A stretch of DNA of 64,000 nucleotides, from positions 186,001-250,000 of the forward strand of contig CAVPOY010000013.1 in assembly GCA_963707135.1 (NCBI GenBank). Direction: 5' to 3'. Shown one piece after another: positions 55,303-63,327 of this stretch; the first letter of the stretch is position 1; the number at the start of each line of letters is the position of its first letter. The translations under genes and the position numbers were made by a program. The stretch is from JBGSTR01 sp963707135. GTDB taxonomy: Bacteria > Pseudomonadota > Gammaproteobacteria > Chromatiales > Chromatiaceae. The notes under the pieces were generated by a model, which searched no databases, was not told where the DNA came from, and worked only from the letters and a program-made list of their open reading frames with translations.

Positions 55303-56187
55303 GTGAGCCGCGAGGCGCGCGACTGGGCCTGGAGCCGGCAGGGACTGACGCTTGCGCAGCGACTGGTGCTTCTCGCGCTGGCCGAGCATGCGAACGAACA
55401 GGGCGAGCGCTGTTTCCCCTCGCTCGCGCTTCTCGAACGTATGACCGAACTGAGCCGGCGCGGCATCACCAAGGCGCTCAACGGGCTGGATGGTTCCCTG
55501 CTCGAGCGCGACCGAGGGGGGCCGGGACGCGCGACCAGCTACCGGCTGCTGCTATCCGCCTCGCGGGATGACGAGCCGTGCCCAGACGATAGGGAACACC
55601 ATTCCCTATTCGCGGGCGAGGCACAGGGTTCCCTAGGGAACCCAGTACCCAACGCTGGGGAACCCAGTGCCCTATCCGGGAGTAGGGAACAGAGTGCCCT
55701 AGGGAACCCGGTGCCGAAAGATAGGGAACCCAGTTCCTCGGGTAGGGAACAGCGTTCCTCGTTGATAGGGAACCCAGTTCCCCCGAACCGTCATAACAAC
55801 CGTCATAGAACCGATAGTGAACCGTCATTGCCGTACGGCGACGACACCCACCAACCCGAACCGCCCAGCCGTGGCAAGACGAAGGGGACACTGATCCCAC
55901 CCGACTGGCAGCCCAGCGGTCGGGTCTACGACTGGGCGGTCAAGCAGGGCACGACCCCGGAGTGGGTGAGCGCCCAGATCGACGAGTTCGTCGTCTACTG
56001 GAGCGACACCGGGAAACGCCGCGAGAGCTGGGACGCGACCTTCATCAACCGCCTGCGCACCCTGCAGGCCAGCGCAGCGACGAGGCAGGACCATGAGCCA
56101 GAGTCCCGATTGGCGGACAAGGACTACAGCGTCGGGGCCACCCCCCTCGACCAGATCCCCTGGCTGCGCCCCAATGCTCTCGGCTGA
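55303..56187 (+). CDS. Lambda-O-like replication initiator with HTH head and DnaT-like C-terminus
   Basis: A 294-residue protein starting at GTG 55303, right after the preceding stop. The N-terminus (residues 1-90: LTLAQRLVLLALAEHANEQG, then CFPSLALLERMTELSRRGIT) is a winged helix-turn-helix of the type seen in phage and plasmid initiators. Residues about 96-165 form a low-complexity linker with recurring GNPVP, encoded by iteron-like repeats. Residues about 190-255 (IPPDWQPSGRVYDWAVKQGT, then QIDEFVVYWSDTGKRRESWD) match the DnaT single-strand-binding domain. The helicase-loader gene follows, overlapping by 14 bases. Together they look like an O/P replication pair for the excised ICE. Confidence 0.75.
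   Translation: MSREARDWAWSRQGLTLAQRLVLLALAEHANEQGERCFPSLALLERMTELSRRGITKALNGLDGSLLERDRGGPGRATSYRLLLSASRDDEPCPDDREHHSLFAGEAQGSLGNPVPNAGEPSALSGSREQSALGNPVPKDREPSSSGREQRSSLIGNPVPPNRHNNRHRTDSEPSLPYGDDTHQPEPPSRGKTKGTLIPPDWQPSGRVYDWAVKQGTTPEWVSAQIDEFVVYWSDTGKRRESWDATFINRLRTLQASAATRQDHEPESRLADKDYSVGATPLDQIPWLRPNALG
55590..55782 (+). repeat. Iteron-like repeat array inside the initiator gene (candidate origin)
   Basis: Eight copies of TAGGGAAC followed by CCAGTTCC or a variant, at about 55590, 55634, 55656, 55683, 55700, 55722, 55743 and 55766, mostly 17-27 bases apart (about two helical turns). Several are themselves palindromic: TAGGGAACACCATTCCCTA at 55590-55608 and the perfect GGGTTCCCTAGGGAACCC at 55626-55643. 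Just downstream, AACCGTCAT recurs three times in a less GC-rich stretch (about 55795-55830). The layout resembles the lambda origin, where O-binding iterons lie within the O gene beside an AT-rich unwinding region. Confidence 0.7.
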
Positions 56188-56852
56188 GGACCTGGCCGCG
56201 ATAGGGCGGCGCGAGGCGATCCAGCTCGCCGTCGAGCGGCGCCGTGCGGCCCAGGCGCAGACTCGAGCAGGCGGTGGGTTCGTCCGGGATTCCCCCTCGA
56301 TTCCGGGATCGGACCTTCGACGGCTTTCAGGCGGACAGCGAAGCCCAGCGCGAGGCCCTGACCGTGTGCCGCAGCTACGCCCAGCGCTTCGAGCAGCTAC
56401 GCGGTCGCGGCAGCTCCCTGCTCCTGGTCGGCGGACCCGGGACCGGCAAGACCCATCTCGCCTGCGCCATCCTCGCCGAGGTGATCCGCGCCGGCTACAC
56501 CGGGCTCCTCATCTCGGTCTCAGGGGCGCTGCGGATGATTCGCGACGCCTACTCGCCGCTCGCCGAACGCTCCGAGATGGAGACCTTCGCCCTGCTCACC
56601 ACCCCCGACTTGCTCGTGCTCGACGAGGTGGGTGTGGCGATCGGCAACGAGGCCAAGCGTCGCGCCATGCTGTTCGATGTGCTCAACGCCCGCTACGGCG
56701 AGATGCGCCCCACCATCCTGATCGGCAACCTGACCGCCGCGGAGATGGAGACCTACCTGGGCGAGCGCGTCATGGACCGGCTACTTGAAACGGGCTCCGC
56801 CGTCGTGTCCTTCACCTGGTCGAGCTACCGGCGCAGAGCGGCTTCTGACTGA
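56174..56852 (+). CDS. DnaC/IstB-like AAA+ helicase loader, one frameshift
   Basis: About 226 codons. The N-terminus (LSAEDLAAIGRREAIQLAVE) runs in one frame to about 56261, after which one base must be dropped to continue as LEQAVGSSGIPPRFRDRTFDGF. Then follow the Walker A motif GGPGTGKTHLA (about residue 95), Walker B LLVLDEVG (about 155), sensor I ILIGNLT and the arginine-finger region (DRLLETGSAVVSFTWSSYRRR), as in DnaC and lambda-P-analogue loaders. It should load DnaB on DNA opened by the upstream initiator. IstB of transposons is related, but no IstA is present. Confidence 0.85.
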
Positions 56853-57038
56853 GAGCGTCGACCCCGCTGAGGCGAAGCCATCGAGGGGCTACCACCCCGC
56901 ATCCAGCCGATCGCCCGACAGCCGGTATCCAAGACCGGCCACCTTGGGCGAAAGACGCCGAAATGCACGATCTTTCAAACCCAAAGGACGATCGCGTTTG
57001 GCTAGCATGCCCACGTTCCCCATCGAACGAGGGCCGCC

Positions 57039-58574
57039 ATGAGCTCAGTCGTCGCCGAAGCGCTTGTCCAGCGGGAGTCGGAGACAGCATCGTCCACGGT
57101 GGTGCGACCAGGTTCCGGGGACCCCACCGTTTCCACCGCGATGCAGGTGGACATCACCCGCATCCGCCCCTATCCGCGCAACCCGCGCCGGGTCCGCAAC
57201 ACCGAGTACGAACGGATCAAGGCCTCGATGCGCGTGAACGGCATGACCCAGCCGTTGGTCATCACCCGGGTGCCCGGCGAGGAGACCTACACCGTCGCCG
57301 CCGGCGGCAACACCCGGCTACAGATCCTGGACGAGCTCTACCAAGAGACCGGCTCGGAGCGATTCCGCCAAGTGCACTGTCACTTCGTCCCCTGGACCAG
57401 CGAGAGCGACGTGCTCCTGGCCCATCTGCGGGAGAACGACCTGCGCGGACCCCTGCGCTTCATCGACAGGGCCAGGGCGATCCGCGAGATCCAGCGCCTG
57501 ATCGAGACCGAGACCGGCAGCCTCTCCCTGCGTCAGCTTTCCCAGGCACTCGCCGCGCGTGGCTACCAGGTCAGCCCCGCACTCCTGTCGCAGATGGCCT
57601 ACGCGGTGGACACGCTGCTGCCGCTGATCCCCCAGGCGCTGGAGGCGGGGATGGGGCAGCCCCAGGTGCAGCGCATCCGCACCCTGGAGCACGCCGCGGG
57701 GAGACTGTGGGACGGCCACCTCGCCGACACCGAGCCCTTCGCCCCAGTCTTTGCCGCGCTCTGCCGCCGTCAGGACGGGCCGGACTGGGATCTGCAGCGC
57801 CTGCGCCGCGCCCTGGAGCTGGAGATCGCCGAGCGCGCCGACCTGAGTCTCCAGCAGGTCAGCCTCGCGCTCGACGCCCTCTTGAACAGTCACGAGACCA
57901 AGCTCGTCGAGCCCTTAGCGGCGGAGGCAACTGGTGACGACCCCGTCGATCTAGAAGACCAGGACATCGCCGCCGGGCTTGCCCATTCCGGAGCTCAGGG
58001 GCACGACACCGCCGACGTTACCGAAGCCACGCGATACCAGGCCCCGACGACTGCCGACGACCCTGTGGAATCCGCGGCCGAGCGCCTGGTCACCACCGGC
58101 CGCCCGGGCCCAACCGACCTCAAGTCGCTACGCGCCCGGGCCTGGACGCTCGCCATGAAGCTCGCCCAACGCCACGGCATCGGTGACCTGGTTCGGCCCC
58201 TTTCGGGCCAAGGGCTGGGCTATGTCCTGACCGACGTCCCGCAACCTGAGCTGGCGGAGCTACTCGACGAGTCCGAGCTGGCGCGGGTTTCCCTGCTCTG
58301 GTGGCAGCTCGCCGCCTGCGCGGAGCTCACCGTGGCCCCGATGGATGCGCTACTGCCAAGTCTTCCCGAAGGCTCGGTGCTGCGCCGCGCATTCGTGGAC
58401 CGGCAGCAGGACTTGCTCTTCGCTCACGTCTGGCCGCTAGACCCGGGACACACGGGTGAGCGGCTCTGGCGCCACCTGGACGAGCGGGCCTGGCAGGACC
58501 TGGTGAACCTCATGGACACCTACCGGGCCATCCATCGGACCGCGGCCGAGGCGGGCACCGAGCTCTGGGCCTGA
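57039..58574 (+). CDS. ParB-family protein of PFGI-1-class ICEs
   Basis: A 511-residue protein. The ParB/sulfiredoxin-like domain spans about 30-135 (VDITRIRPYPRNPRRVRNTE, then RIKASMRVNGMTQPLVITRV and AAGGNTRLQILDELY), and a helix-turn-helix lies near 160-200 (LSLRQLSQALAARGYQVSPA). The long C-terminal half is characteristic of the ICE_PFGI_1 ParB group. It would bind a centromere-like site and stabilise the excised element. A ParA ATPase gene, normally upstream, is absent between the attachment site and this gene. The start at 57039 follows GAGGGCC. Confidence 0.88.
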   Translation: MSSVVAEALVQRESETASSTVVRPGSGDPTVSTAMQVDITRIRPYPRNPRRVRNTEYERIKASMRVNGMTQPLVITRVPGEETYTVAAGGNTRLQILDELYQETGSERFRQVHCHFVPWTSESDVLLAHLRENDLRGPLRFIDRARAIREIQRLIETETGSLSLRQLSQALAARGYQVSPALLSQMAYAVDTLLPLIPQALEAGMGQPQVQRIRTLEHAAGRLWDGHLADTEPFAPVFAALCRRQDGPDWDLQRLRRALELEIAERADLSLQQVSLALDALLNSHETKLVEPLAAEATGDDPVDLEDQDIAAGLAHSGAQGHDTADVTEATRYQAPTTADDPVESAAERLVTTGRPGPTDLKSLRARAWTLAMKLAQRHGIGDLVRPLSGQGLGYVLTDVPQPELAELLDESELARVSLLWWQLAACAELTVAPMDALLPSLPEGSVLRRAFVDRQQDLLFAHVWPLDPGHTGERLWRHLDERAWQDLVNLMDTYRAIHRTAAEAGTELWA

Positions 58575-58575
58575 C

Positions 58576-59149
58576 ATGGACCGCACCAAGGAAGCCGAGT
58601 TGATCGGCGCCGTATTGACCTACGCCGTGCGCTGCCTGGCCGAGGGGGACCAGGCGGCGCTACACAGCCTCAACTTCGGCACCCGGGAGGCCGCTGCCCT
58701 GCGCGATTTCACCCTCACGGACCTACAGCGCTTCGGCGCCGTGCACGGCCACTGCCTGGACATCCGGCTGAACCGCGAGAGCTACTGGCTGATCGTCGAG
58801 CACCTCAGGCGCGAGCGCGAGACCGAGGCCCTCCAGTCCGCCCTCATCCTCGCCGACGCCCCCTTCGAGATGATGCGCGCCTTCTTCGGCCTGGACTCCC
58901 GCACCTATGCCCGCCTGCGCAGCCTCGCCGGGGTCAGACCCGTGGTCGGGCGTCCACCCACGCCGGACGAGTACCGTCGCGCAACAGCTCTGGGAGGCGT
59001 GGAAGGTCCACAGGATCGGGGAGGGTCGCGCGCGCCGACGCGCCACCGACTACTTGTCCTTGCACCAGGAGACCGGCATCCCGCTGCGCGCCATCTGGCA
59101 ACTGACCCGCCAATGGTCTCGGAGTGGGGACCTGAAGGGGGCCGCATGA
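58576..59149 (+). CDS. DUF2857 family ICE protein, one frameshift
   Basis: About 190 codons, starting one base after the ParB stop. The DUF2857 features are clear: ADAPFEMMRAFFGLDSRTYARLRS and GVRPVVGRPPTPDEYRR. At about 58981 an extra G shifts the frame; the rest continues as QQLWEAWKVHRIGEGRARRR then ATDYLSLHQETGIPLRAIWQ to the stop at 59149. The family is found almost only in ICEs of this class next to ParB. The recognition-helix-like ends suggest DNA binding, but the function is unknown. Confidence 0.8.
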
Positions 59150-59177
59150 GGCGGACCACCTCGCGCCCGCTCACTCC

Positions 59178-59227
59178 CGGCGCTCGAGCGCCGTGGCGGG
59201 GACCGAACCGGTGTTTAGAGTCTAAAC
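59178..59227. promoter_or_regulatory. Two adjacent perfect palindromes
   Basis: CGGCGCTCGAGCGCCG (59178-59193, 16-base perfect palindrome) is followed after 19 bases by GTTTAGAGTCTAAAC (59213-59227, perfect seven-base arms around G). They lie in the roughly 130-base gap between the DUF2857 and PFL_4669-type genes. A 46-codon frame (59146-59286) crosses them but has no recognisable features. The AT-rich second palindrome in GC-rich DNA looks like a protein-binding site, for instance an operator or parS for the nearby ParB. Confidence 0.5.
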
Positions 59228-59282
59228 GCGCTCGGGTCGGAGCAAGCGCGACAGGAAACCACCAAGTGACACGGGTATTCGC

Positions 59283-60044
59283 GTGAACGATCGAGCAACC
59301 GCTGAGGATCTGACGGCCGACAGCACCGCGGCGCCTCGTCCGCCCAGCGACCCCGGCGCACTGCGCGGCGAGGTCTGGCTGCAGCTGCAGACCCGCCAGG
59401 CCCAGCGGCTGCTCGCCGGACGTCGGGCGGGGGAGGGTAAGGCGCCCATCATCGGACTCCTCGGATTCGCCGACCGTCTGCGTCTCGTCTGGCAGGCGGC
59501 CCGCGCGGACGACCCCTATGCCGACTGGTGGCTCCTCAAGGTGGAGCGCGCACTCGCTCAGTCCGCGACGGAGCTGACGGTGGCCCGATCCGCCATCGAT
59601 GCGTTACTCGTCGCGAGTGAGGGACTGACCGTCACCGTGGCCGCCTCGGTCAAGCCCACGCGGGTCAAGCTCCTGTTCGCCAACCCCTACGCCTATCGCG
59701 GTGCCCAGCTGCTCGCGGCCTACGACGGGTTTGCGCGGCGCGTGCTCTCCGCCCAGCACGTCGGGCTGCTCAATCGGGACGAGGCCGAGCGCCGATTACA
59801 CCTCGGGGCCAAACCCCTGCGCCGCGCCTTCGGCAGCGTCCTCGACTATCGCTTCCTCGGCATCACTCGCTCGGACGTGGCGCAGCAGACTGCCAAGGGG
59901 CAGGGCGCCGCCGCGGCGATGGGAGAGCTTCCGCCGGAGATCCTCTCCGGCGCACTCCGGGCCGAGCTGGCGCCGGGCCCCTTGGAGGCGCGGCGCCTCG
60001 AGCTGCCGGTCCCGGAAGTGACCCCATTGGCGTCGCTGCCGTGA
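59283..60044 (+). CDS. PFL_4669-type ICE protein (TIGR03761, DUF1845-related)
   Basis: A 253-residue protein from GTG 59283. The start GEVWLQLQTRQAQRLLAGRR and the block LLFANPYAYRGAQLLAAYDG are the family hallmarks, together with KPLRRAFGSVLDYRFLGITR. It is conserved across PFGI-1-class elements between ParB/DUF2857 and the single-strand-binding or topoisomerase genes. The biochemical role is unknown. Its stop overlaps the next gene's GTG (GTGA), so the two are translationally coupled. Confidence 0.85.
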   Translation: MNDRATAEDLTADSTAAPRPPSDPGALRGEVWLQLQTRQAQRLLAGRRAGEGKAPIIGLLGFADRLRLVWQAARADDPYADWWLLKVERALAQSATELTVARSAIDALLVASEGLTVTVAASVKPTRVKLLFANPYAYRGAQLLAAYDGFARRVLSAQHVGLLNRDEAERRLHLGAKPLRRAFGSVLDYRFLGITRSDVAQQTAKGQGAAAAMGELPPEILSGALRAELAPGPLEARRLELPVPEVTPLASLP

Positions 60045-60436
60045 CCGCTCAGGGCGTGCAGCGCGTCTGCATCCGACTCGACCCGGCGATGCTGCTGGAG
60101 GCTGTGCTGATCCGCCGCCTGGCCCTGGTCCCGAAGGCGCGCCGGCAGGAATGGCTGCGCGGCCTCCTGGTCCAGGGCTGCCTCTGGGAGACGCGTGCGG
60201 GTCGCGATGCGCTCTCCACCGCCGAGGACCGGAACAGCACCCCGCGTGGTGAGGCGTCGCTCCCAGCGCCGCGAACAGACCACGCGCCCCAGCCGGGCCC
60301 GCAACGCTTCAGTCCGCAGCCGGCGGCAGAGGAGCGTATCGCGAGACAGCGTGTCGCGCCGACGGGCACGTCCACGGCGCTGAAAGAACCAACGGGCGTC
60401 AAACCCTTCGCCCACCTGCGCAAGGTCATCGGGTGA
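60041..60436 (+). CDS. Hypothetical ICE protein
   Basis: A 131-residue protein starting at a GTG that overlaps the preceding stop. Residues 1-50 (VQRVCIRLDPAMLLEAVLIR, then RLALVPKARRQEWLRGLLVQ) form a short helical domain resembling the ribbon-helix-helix-like small proteins seen at this position in related ICEs. The rest is Pro/Arg-rich and probably disordered. It ends seven bases before the ParM-like gene. A DNA-binding partner for that ATPase (ParR-like) is possible by position and size, but the sequence does not prove it. Confidence 0.65.
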   Translation: MTAQGVQRVCIRLDPAMLLEAVLIRRLALVPKARRQEWLRGLLVQGCLWETRAGRDALSTAEDRNSTPRGEASLPAPRTDHAPQPGPQRFSPQPAAEERIARQRVAPTGTSTALKEPTGVKPFAHLRKVIG

Positions 60437-60443
60437 CTCCGCC

Positions 60444-61503
60444 GTGTCAGAAGGGCGCACCGATCAGACCCGCAGCGAGGCAGCCGTGACGGACACCAGG
60501 AGCTCCGAACCCGTCAGCATCGGCCTGGACGACGGCTATGCCTACACCAAGCTGGCGCTGCCGGACGGGCGGCTGGTGGCCATCCCGTCGCGCGCCCGGG
60601 TCGGCCGCGCCAACGTCACCTGGCTCAACGAGGCCCAGCACAAGATCGCCGAGTACCAGACCGACGCCACCCGCTACGCCGCCGGCGAGGTGGACGGGGA
60701 GCCGACCTACTTCGACGGCTACCCCTTCTCGGGGCTCAACCGGGTCATCGTGCAGCACGGGATGCAGCAGGCGCGGCTCGGCGGCCACTCGGTCCTCGCC
60801 GTCTCCGGCCTTCCGGTGAGCGCCTTCTACCGCAAGGACGGCAGCCAGCGCACCGAGACCGTCGAGCAGAAGCGGGCGAGCCTCAAGAAACCCGTCGAGC
60901 CCATCGACGGCAGGCTGGCGGCATCCATCGCCTTCCACGAGGTCATCCCCGAGGCCCTGGCCGCCTGGTACGACCATGTCATCACGGATTCGAACGGGCA
61001 GGTCACCCTGGCCGAGGAGCGCCTCGGTGCCCCCATCGCCGTGGTCGACATCGGTGGCCGCACCACCGACTACGTGGTCGTCGCCGACCAGGCCGTGGTC
61101 CACGACGCCTCGGGGTCGCTGCGCTGCGGCCTGCTGGACGTGAAGCGGCAGGTGGGGGAGGGCATCCGCGCCCGATTCGACCTGGAGGTCCTGGGCGAGC
61201 GCCTCGTGGAACAGGCGGTGCAGACCGGACGGGTGCGTCTCTACGGCCAGGACCAGGATGTCTCCGCCCTGGTGCGCGAGGCCCAGCAGCAGCTCATCGA
61301 GCGCCTCCACGCCGAGACCCGCCGCCAGCTCGGTTTGGGTGCGGAGCTGGATCGGGTCCTGTTCGTCGGCGGCGGCGCCGTCGCCCTGGCCGAGCACATC
61401 CGCGACTGGTTCCCCAACCAGGCGCGTGGCCGAGCACCCCGCCTTCGCCAATGCCCGCGGCATGCTCAAGTACCTGCGCTTCGTCTGCGAGGCGCCGATC
61501 TGA
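60444..61503 (+). CDS. ParM/StbA-like actin-fold ATPase, one late frameshift
   Basis: About 353 codons from GTG 60444. Actin-family nucleotide motifs are visible: SIGLDDGYAYTKLAL (phosphate 1, about residue 27), IAVVDIGGRTTDYVVV (phosphate 2, about 200) and RVLFVGGGAVALAEHI (adenosine, about 310). Near 61426 one extra base shifts the frame; the true end continues as VAEHPAFANARGMLKYLRFV to the stop at 61503. ParM polymers push plasmid copies apart. In this ICE it could serve partition in place of a ParA. Confidence 0.85.
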
Positions 61504-61645
61504 TCCGGATTCAGGTCACGGTTCTATCCGTCGCCACTGCGGTTCAGTGGCAAATGAGCACCTTCGGGCCCTGCAAAGGTGCAGCGGTAACCACCGCCGG
61601 CCCATGTTCCAGCGACGCGTTGCGTCGTCGTCCACCCACCCTGCC

Positions 61646-61717
61646 GGGGAAGCGTCTTCCCCTCAGGGGTTGGCGTCTTCTCCGACACCGATCCTCAGAC
61701 CAGTTGGAGAGCGCGCC
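61646..61717 (+). promoter_or_regulatory. Two-hairpin leader A, before the DUF3577 gene
   Basis: Hairpin 1 is GGGGAAG-CGT-CTTCCCC (61646-61662). Hairpin 2 pairs GGCG at 61672 and CTCC near 61679 with GGAGA (61706-61710) and CGCC ending at 61717, directly before the ATG at 61718. The Shine-Dalgarno GGAGA is thus paired. The same layout recurs before the next three genes. Confidence 0.65.
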
Positions 61718-62113
61718 ATGTCAGACCAAGAAGCCAAGTACTTCGATCTTCTCACCGCCGGCCTCGGCTACATCAACCGGGTCCGCGAGGTGACCCCGGA
61801 AGAGGGCAACCCCTTCACCAGCGTCACCCTGGCCGCCCTGCGGGGCAGTGCCGACAACGCCCAGTACACCCACTTCGAGTGCCGGGTGGCGGGCAAGCAG
61901 GCGAAGGCCGTGGTGCAGGCGCTCAAGGCCGCCGTCGAGGACGACCGCAAGGTCCTCGTCGGCTTCACCCTGAGCGGCCTCTACCCGGAGGCCTTCACCT
62001 ACACCAAGGGCGAGAAGGCCGGCGAGACCGGTATCAGCCTCAAGGCCCGGCTGCTTCGCATCGGCTGGGCCAAGGTCGACGGCGAGCCGATCCAGATCGA
62101 GCAAGCCGCCTGA
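61718..62113 (+). CDS. DUF3577 (STY4534-like) ICE protein
   Basis: A 131-residue protein of the DUF3577 family, seen in nearly all SPI-7/PFGI-1-class elements. Diagnostic segments are KYFDLLTAGLGYINRVREVT, NPFTSVTLAALRGSADNAQY, HFECRVAGKQAKAVVQALK and FTLSGLYPEAFTY. The beta-rich pattern with PFTSVTLAALRG suggests an OB fold, and single-strand DNA binding has been proposed for the family on that basis. It has a separate two-hairpin leader and is followed by a strong hairpin. Confidence 0.88.
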   Translation: MSDQEAKYFDLLTAGLGYINRVREVTPEEGNPFTSVTLAALRGSADNAQYTHFECRVAGKQAKAVVQALKAAVEDDRKVLVGFTLSGLYPEAFTYTKGEKAGETGISLKARLLRIGWAKVDGEPIQIEQAA

Positions 62114-62125
62114 GCTCAGAGACCA

Positions 62126-62146
62126 CCGGGTGACCTGATCACCCGG
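62126..62146 (+). terminator. Hairpin after the DUF3577 gene
   Basis: CCGGGTGA (62126-62133) and TCACCCGG (62139-62146) are perfect eight-base arms with a five-base loop, 13 bases after the stop. It is followed only by ATTTACCTT, a weak T-stretch. It may act as a terminator or as mRNA 3' protection. Confidence 0.5.
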
Positions 62147-62158
62147 ATTTACCTTGAC

Positions 62159-62209
62159 CCGAGGGGAGCCAGCTCCCCTCGGGAACGTCTCCCCGCACTC
62201 CAGAGGAGA
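62159..62209 (+). promoter_or_regulatory. Two-hairpin leader B, before the gene at 62215
   Basis: Hairpin 1 is CCGAGGGGAG paired with CTCCCCTCGG (62159-62182). Hairpin 2 pairs TCTCC (62188-62192) with GGAGA (62205-62209), the ribosome binding site of the following gene, whose ATG is at 62215. Confidence 0.6.
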
Positions 62210-62214
62210 ACCCT

Positions 62215-62595
62215 ATGCACTTGAACGCACGGGCGAGGTACGCCGAGGCCAAGGGCCGGTTGGAACAGCGCCAAGCGCGCTTTCTCGCGGCCTGGAAGCG
62301 CGGCGTGCACCTCGCCGGCGAGGACTGCTTCGACATCACCGCGGTCAGTGTGGACCGCGCAATCGACAAGGACCAGCTCCGCCCGAGCTGGGACGCTGTG
62401 GAGGTTCACCTGTTGGACCGCAGCCGGGGCGAGGCCGCCTTCCTGGCGGCCCTGTGCTCCTTCTTCAACAGCCAGTGGGGACAGGCGCTGCTCGAACGGG
62501 CCGGTTACCCGAACCTGTGCGACCTGGCCGCGACGCTCGATGCCGAGCGGTCGGCCGTCATCGCGGAGCTTTTCCTCAACTACCAGGGCTGGTGA
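62215..62595 (+). CDS. Hypothetical ICE protein
   Basis: A 126-residue soluble protein (starting HLNARARYAEAKGRLEQRQA, with LAGEDCFDITAVSVDRAIDK and FLAALCSFFNSQWGQALLER further on). I do not recognise a named family, though proteins of this look occur next to DUF3577 and radC in related ICEs. Mostly alpha-helical by composition, no signal or membrane segment, two Cys. GAGGAGAAC lies before the ATG. It stands in a run of short accessory genes, each with its own structured leader. Confidence 0.7.
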   Translation: MHLNARARYAEAKGRLEQRQARFLAAWKRGVHLAGEDCFDITAVSVDRAIDKDQLRPSWDAVEVHLLDRSRGEAAFLAALCSFFNSQWGQALLERAGYPNLCDLAATLDAERSAVIAELFLNYQGW

Positions 62596-62676
62596 CCAGG
62601 GGTCGCTGACGACCCCAAGCGTGACCGACCCGTCGTTCGATACCGAGCCAGTGCTCTGGCTCCTTTCCACCCACCC

Positions 62677-62729
62677 GGGGAGATTCCTCCCCGACGGGGC
62701 GGTCTCCCTGCTTGCCTCAGGAGACCGCC
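62677..62729 (+). promoter_or_regulatory. Two-hairpin leader C, before radC
   Basis: Hairpin 1 is GGGGAG-ATTC-CTCCCC (62677-62692). Hairpin 2 has perfect ten-base arms: GGCGGTCTCC (62698-62707) and GGAGACCGCC (62720-62729), ending exactly at the ATG (62730) and burying the GGAG ribosome binding site. This is the clearest of the four leaders. Confidence 0.72.
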
Positions 62730-63247
62730 ATGCCTTCACAGAACGTCTTGCCCCTCGACCGCTGCGGGAGGACCGCTTCCAGGGGCTCAGGCCCGATGAC
62801 TTGCACGAACGGGAGATCGACTCCCTGCTCGACCTGGCGCTGCGGGTGCTCGCGCACCGTCACCGCCGGGGCGAGCCCTTGACCAGCCCGGAGGACTCGC
62901 GGGCCTATCTGCGCCTCAAGATCGGCGAGCGCAAATTCGAGGTGTTCGCCTGCGTGTTCGTCGACAACCGCCACCGGGTCATCGCCTTCGAGGAGCTGTT
63001 CCAGGGCACCATCGACGGCGCCTCGGTCCACCCACGTGTGGTGGTGCAGCGGGCTCTAGAGGTCAACGCCGCAGCCGTCCTGTTCGCCCATAATCACCCC
63101 TCGGGGGTGGCCGAGCCGAGCATGGCGGATCAACGCATCACCCAGCGCCTCAAGGACGCCCTGGCTCTGATCGAGGTGCGGGTGCTGGATCATTTCATCG
63201 TCACCGCCGAGGGCAGCGTCTCGTTCGCGGAACGCGGGCTGCTCTGA
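62730..63247 (+). CDS. radC: RadC-family JAB/MPN-domain protein, one early frameshift
   Basis: About 172 codons. The ATG at 62730 follows the structured leader and gives MPSQNVLPLD; near 62760 one base appears to be missing and the protein continues as PLREDRFQGLRPDDLHEREI. The RadC metal-site motif is complete: FEELFQGTIDGASVHPRVVV, then AAAVLFAHNHPSGVAEPSMA with the HxH and downstream Asp of the JAMM type. ICE-borne RadC proteins are common; despite the name a role in DNA repair is doubtful. An upstream frame from 62348 is only the overlapping gene read in another phase. Confidence 0.88.
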
Positions 63248-63265
63248 GGCATCTTCCACCCCCTC

Positions 63266-63327
63266 GCCGGGAAGCACCTTCCCGGCGGGGCGGTGCTTCT
63301 TCGGCCCAACCCAGCAGGAGAAACACC
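63266..63327 (+). promoter_or_regulatory. Two-hairpin leader D, before the DUF6573-like gene
   Basis: Hairpin 1 is GCCGGGAAG-CAC-CTTCCCGGC (63266-63286). Hairpin 2 pairs GGTG-TTC (63292-63299) with GAA-CACC (63320-63327), running to the base before the ATG at 63328 and covering part of the AGGAGA ribosome binding site. Confidence 0.65.

Noticed and set aside
55590..55782. Repeats at first glance like a short CRISPR array
   Set aside because: Units are 16-19 bases, often palindromic, with spacing of only a few bases, and lie within an open coding frame; no cas genes are near.
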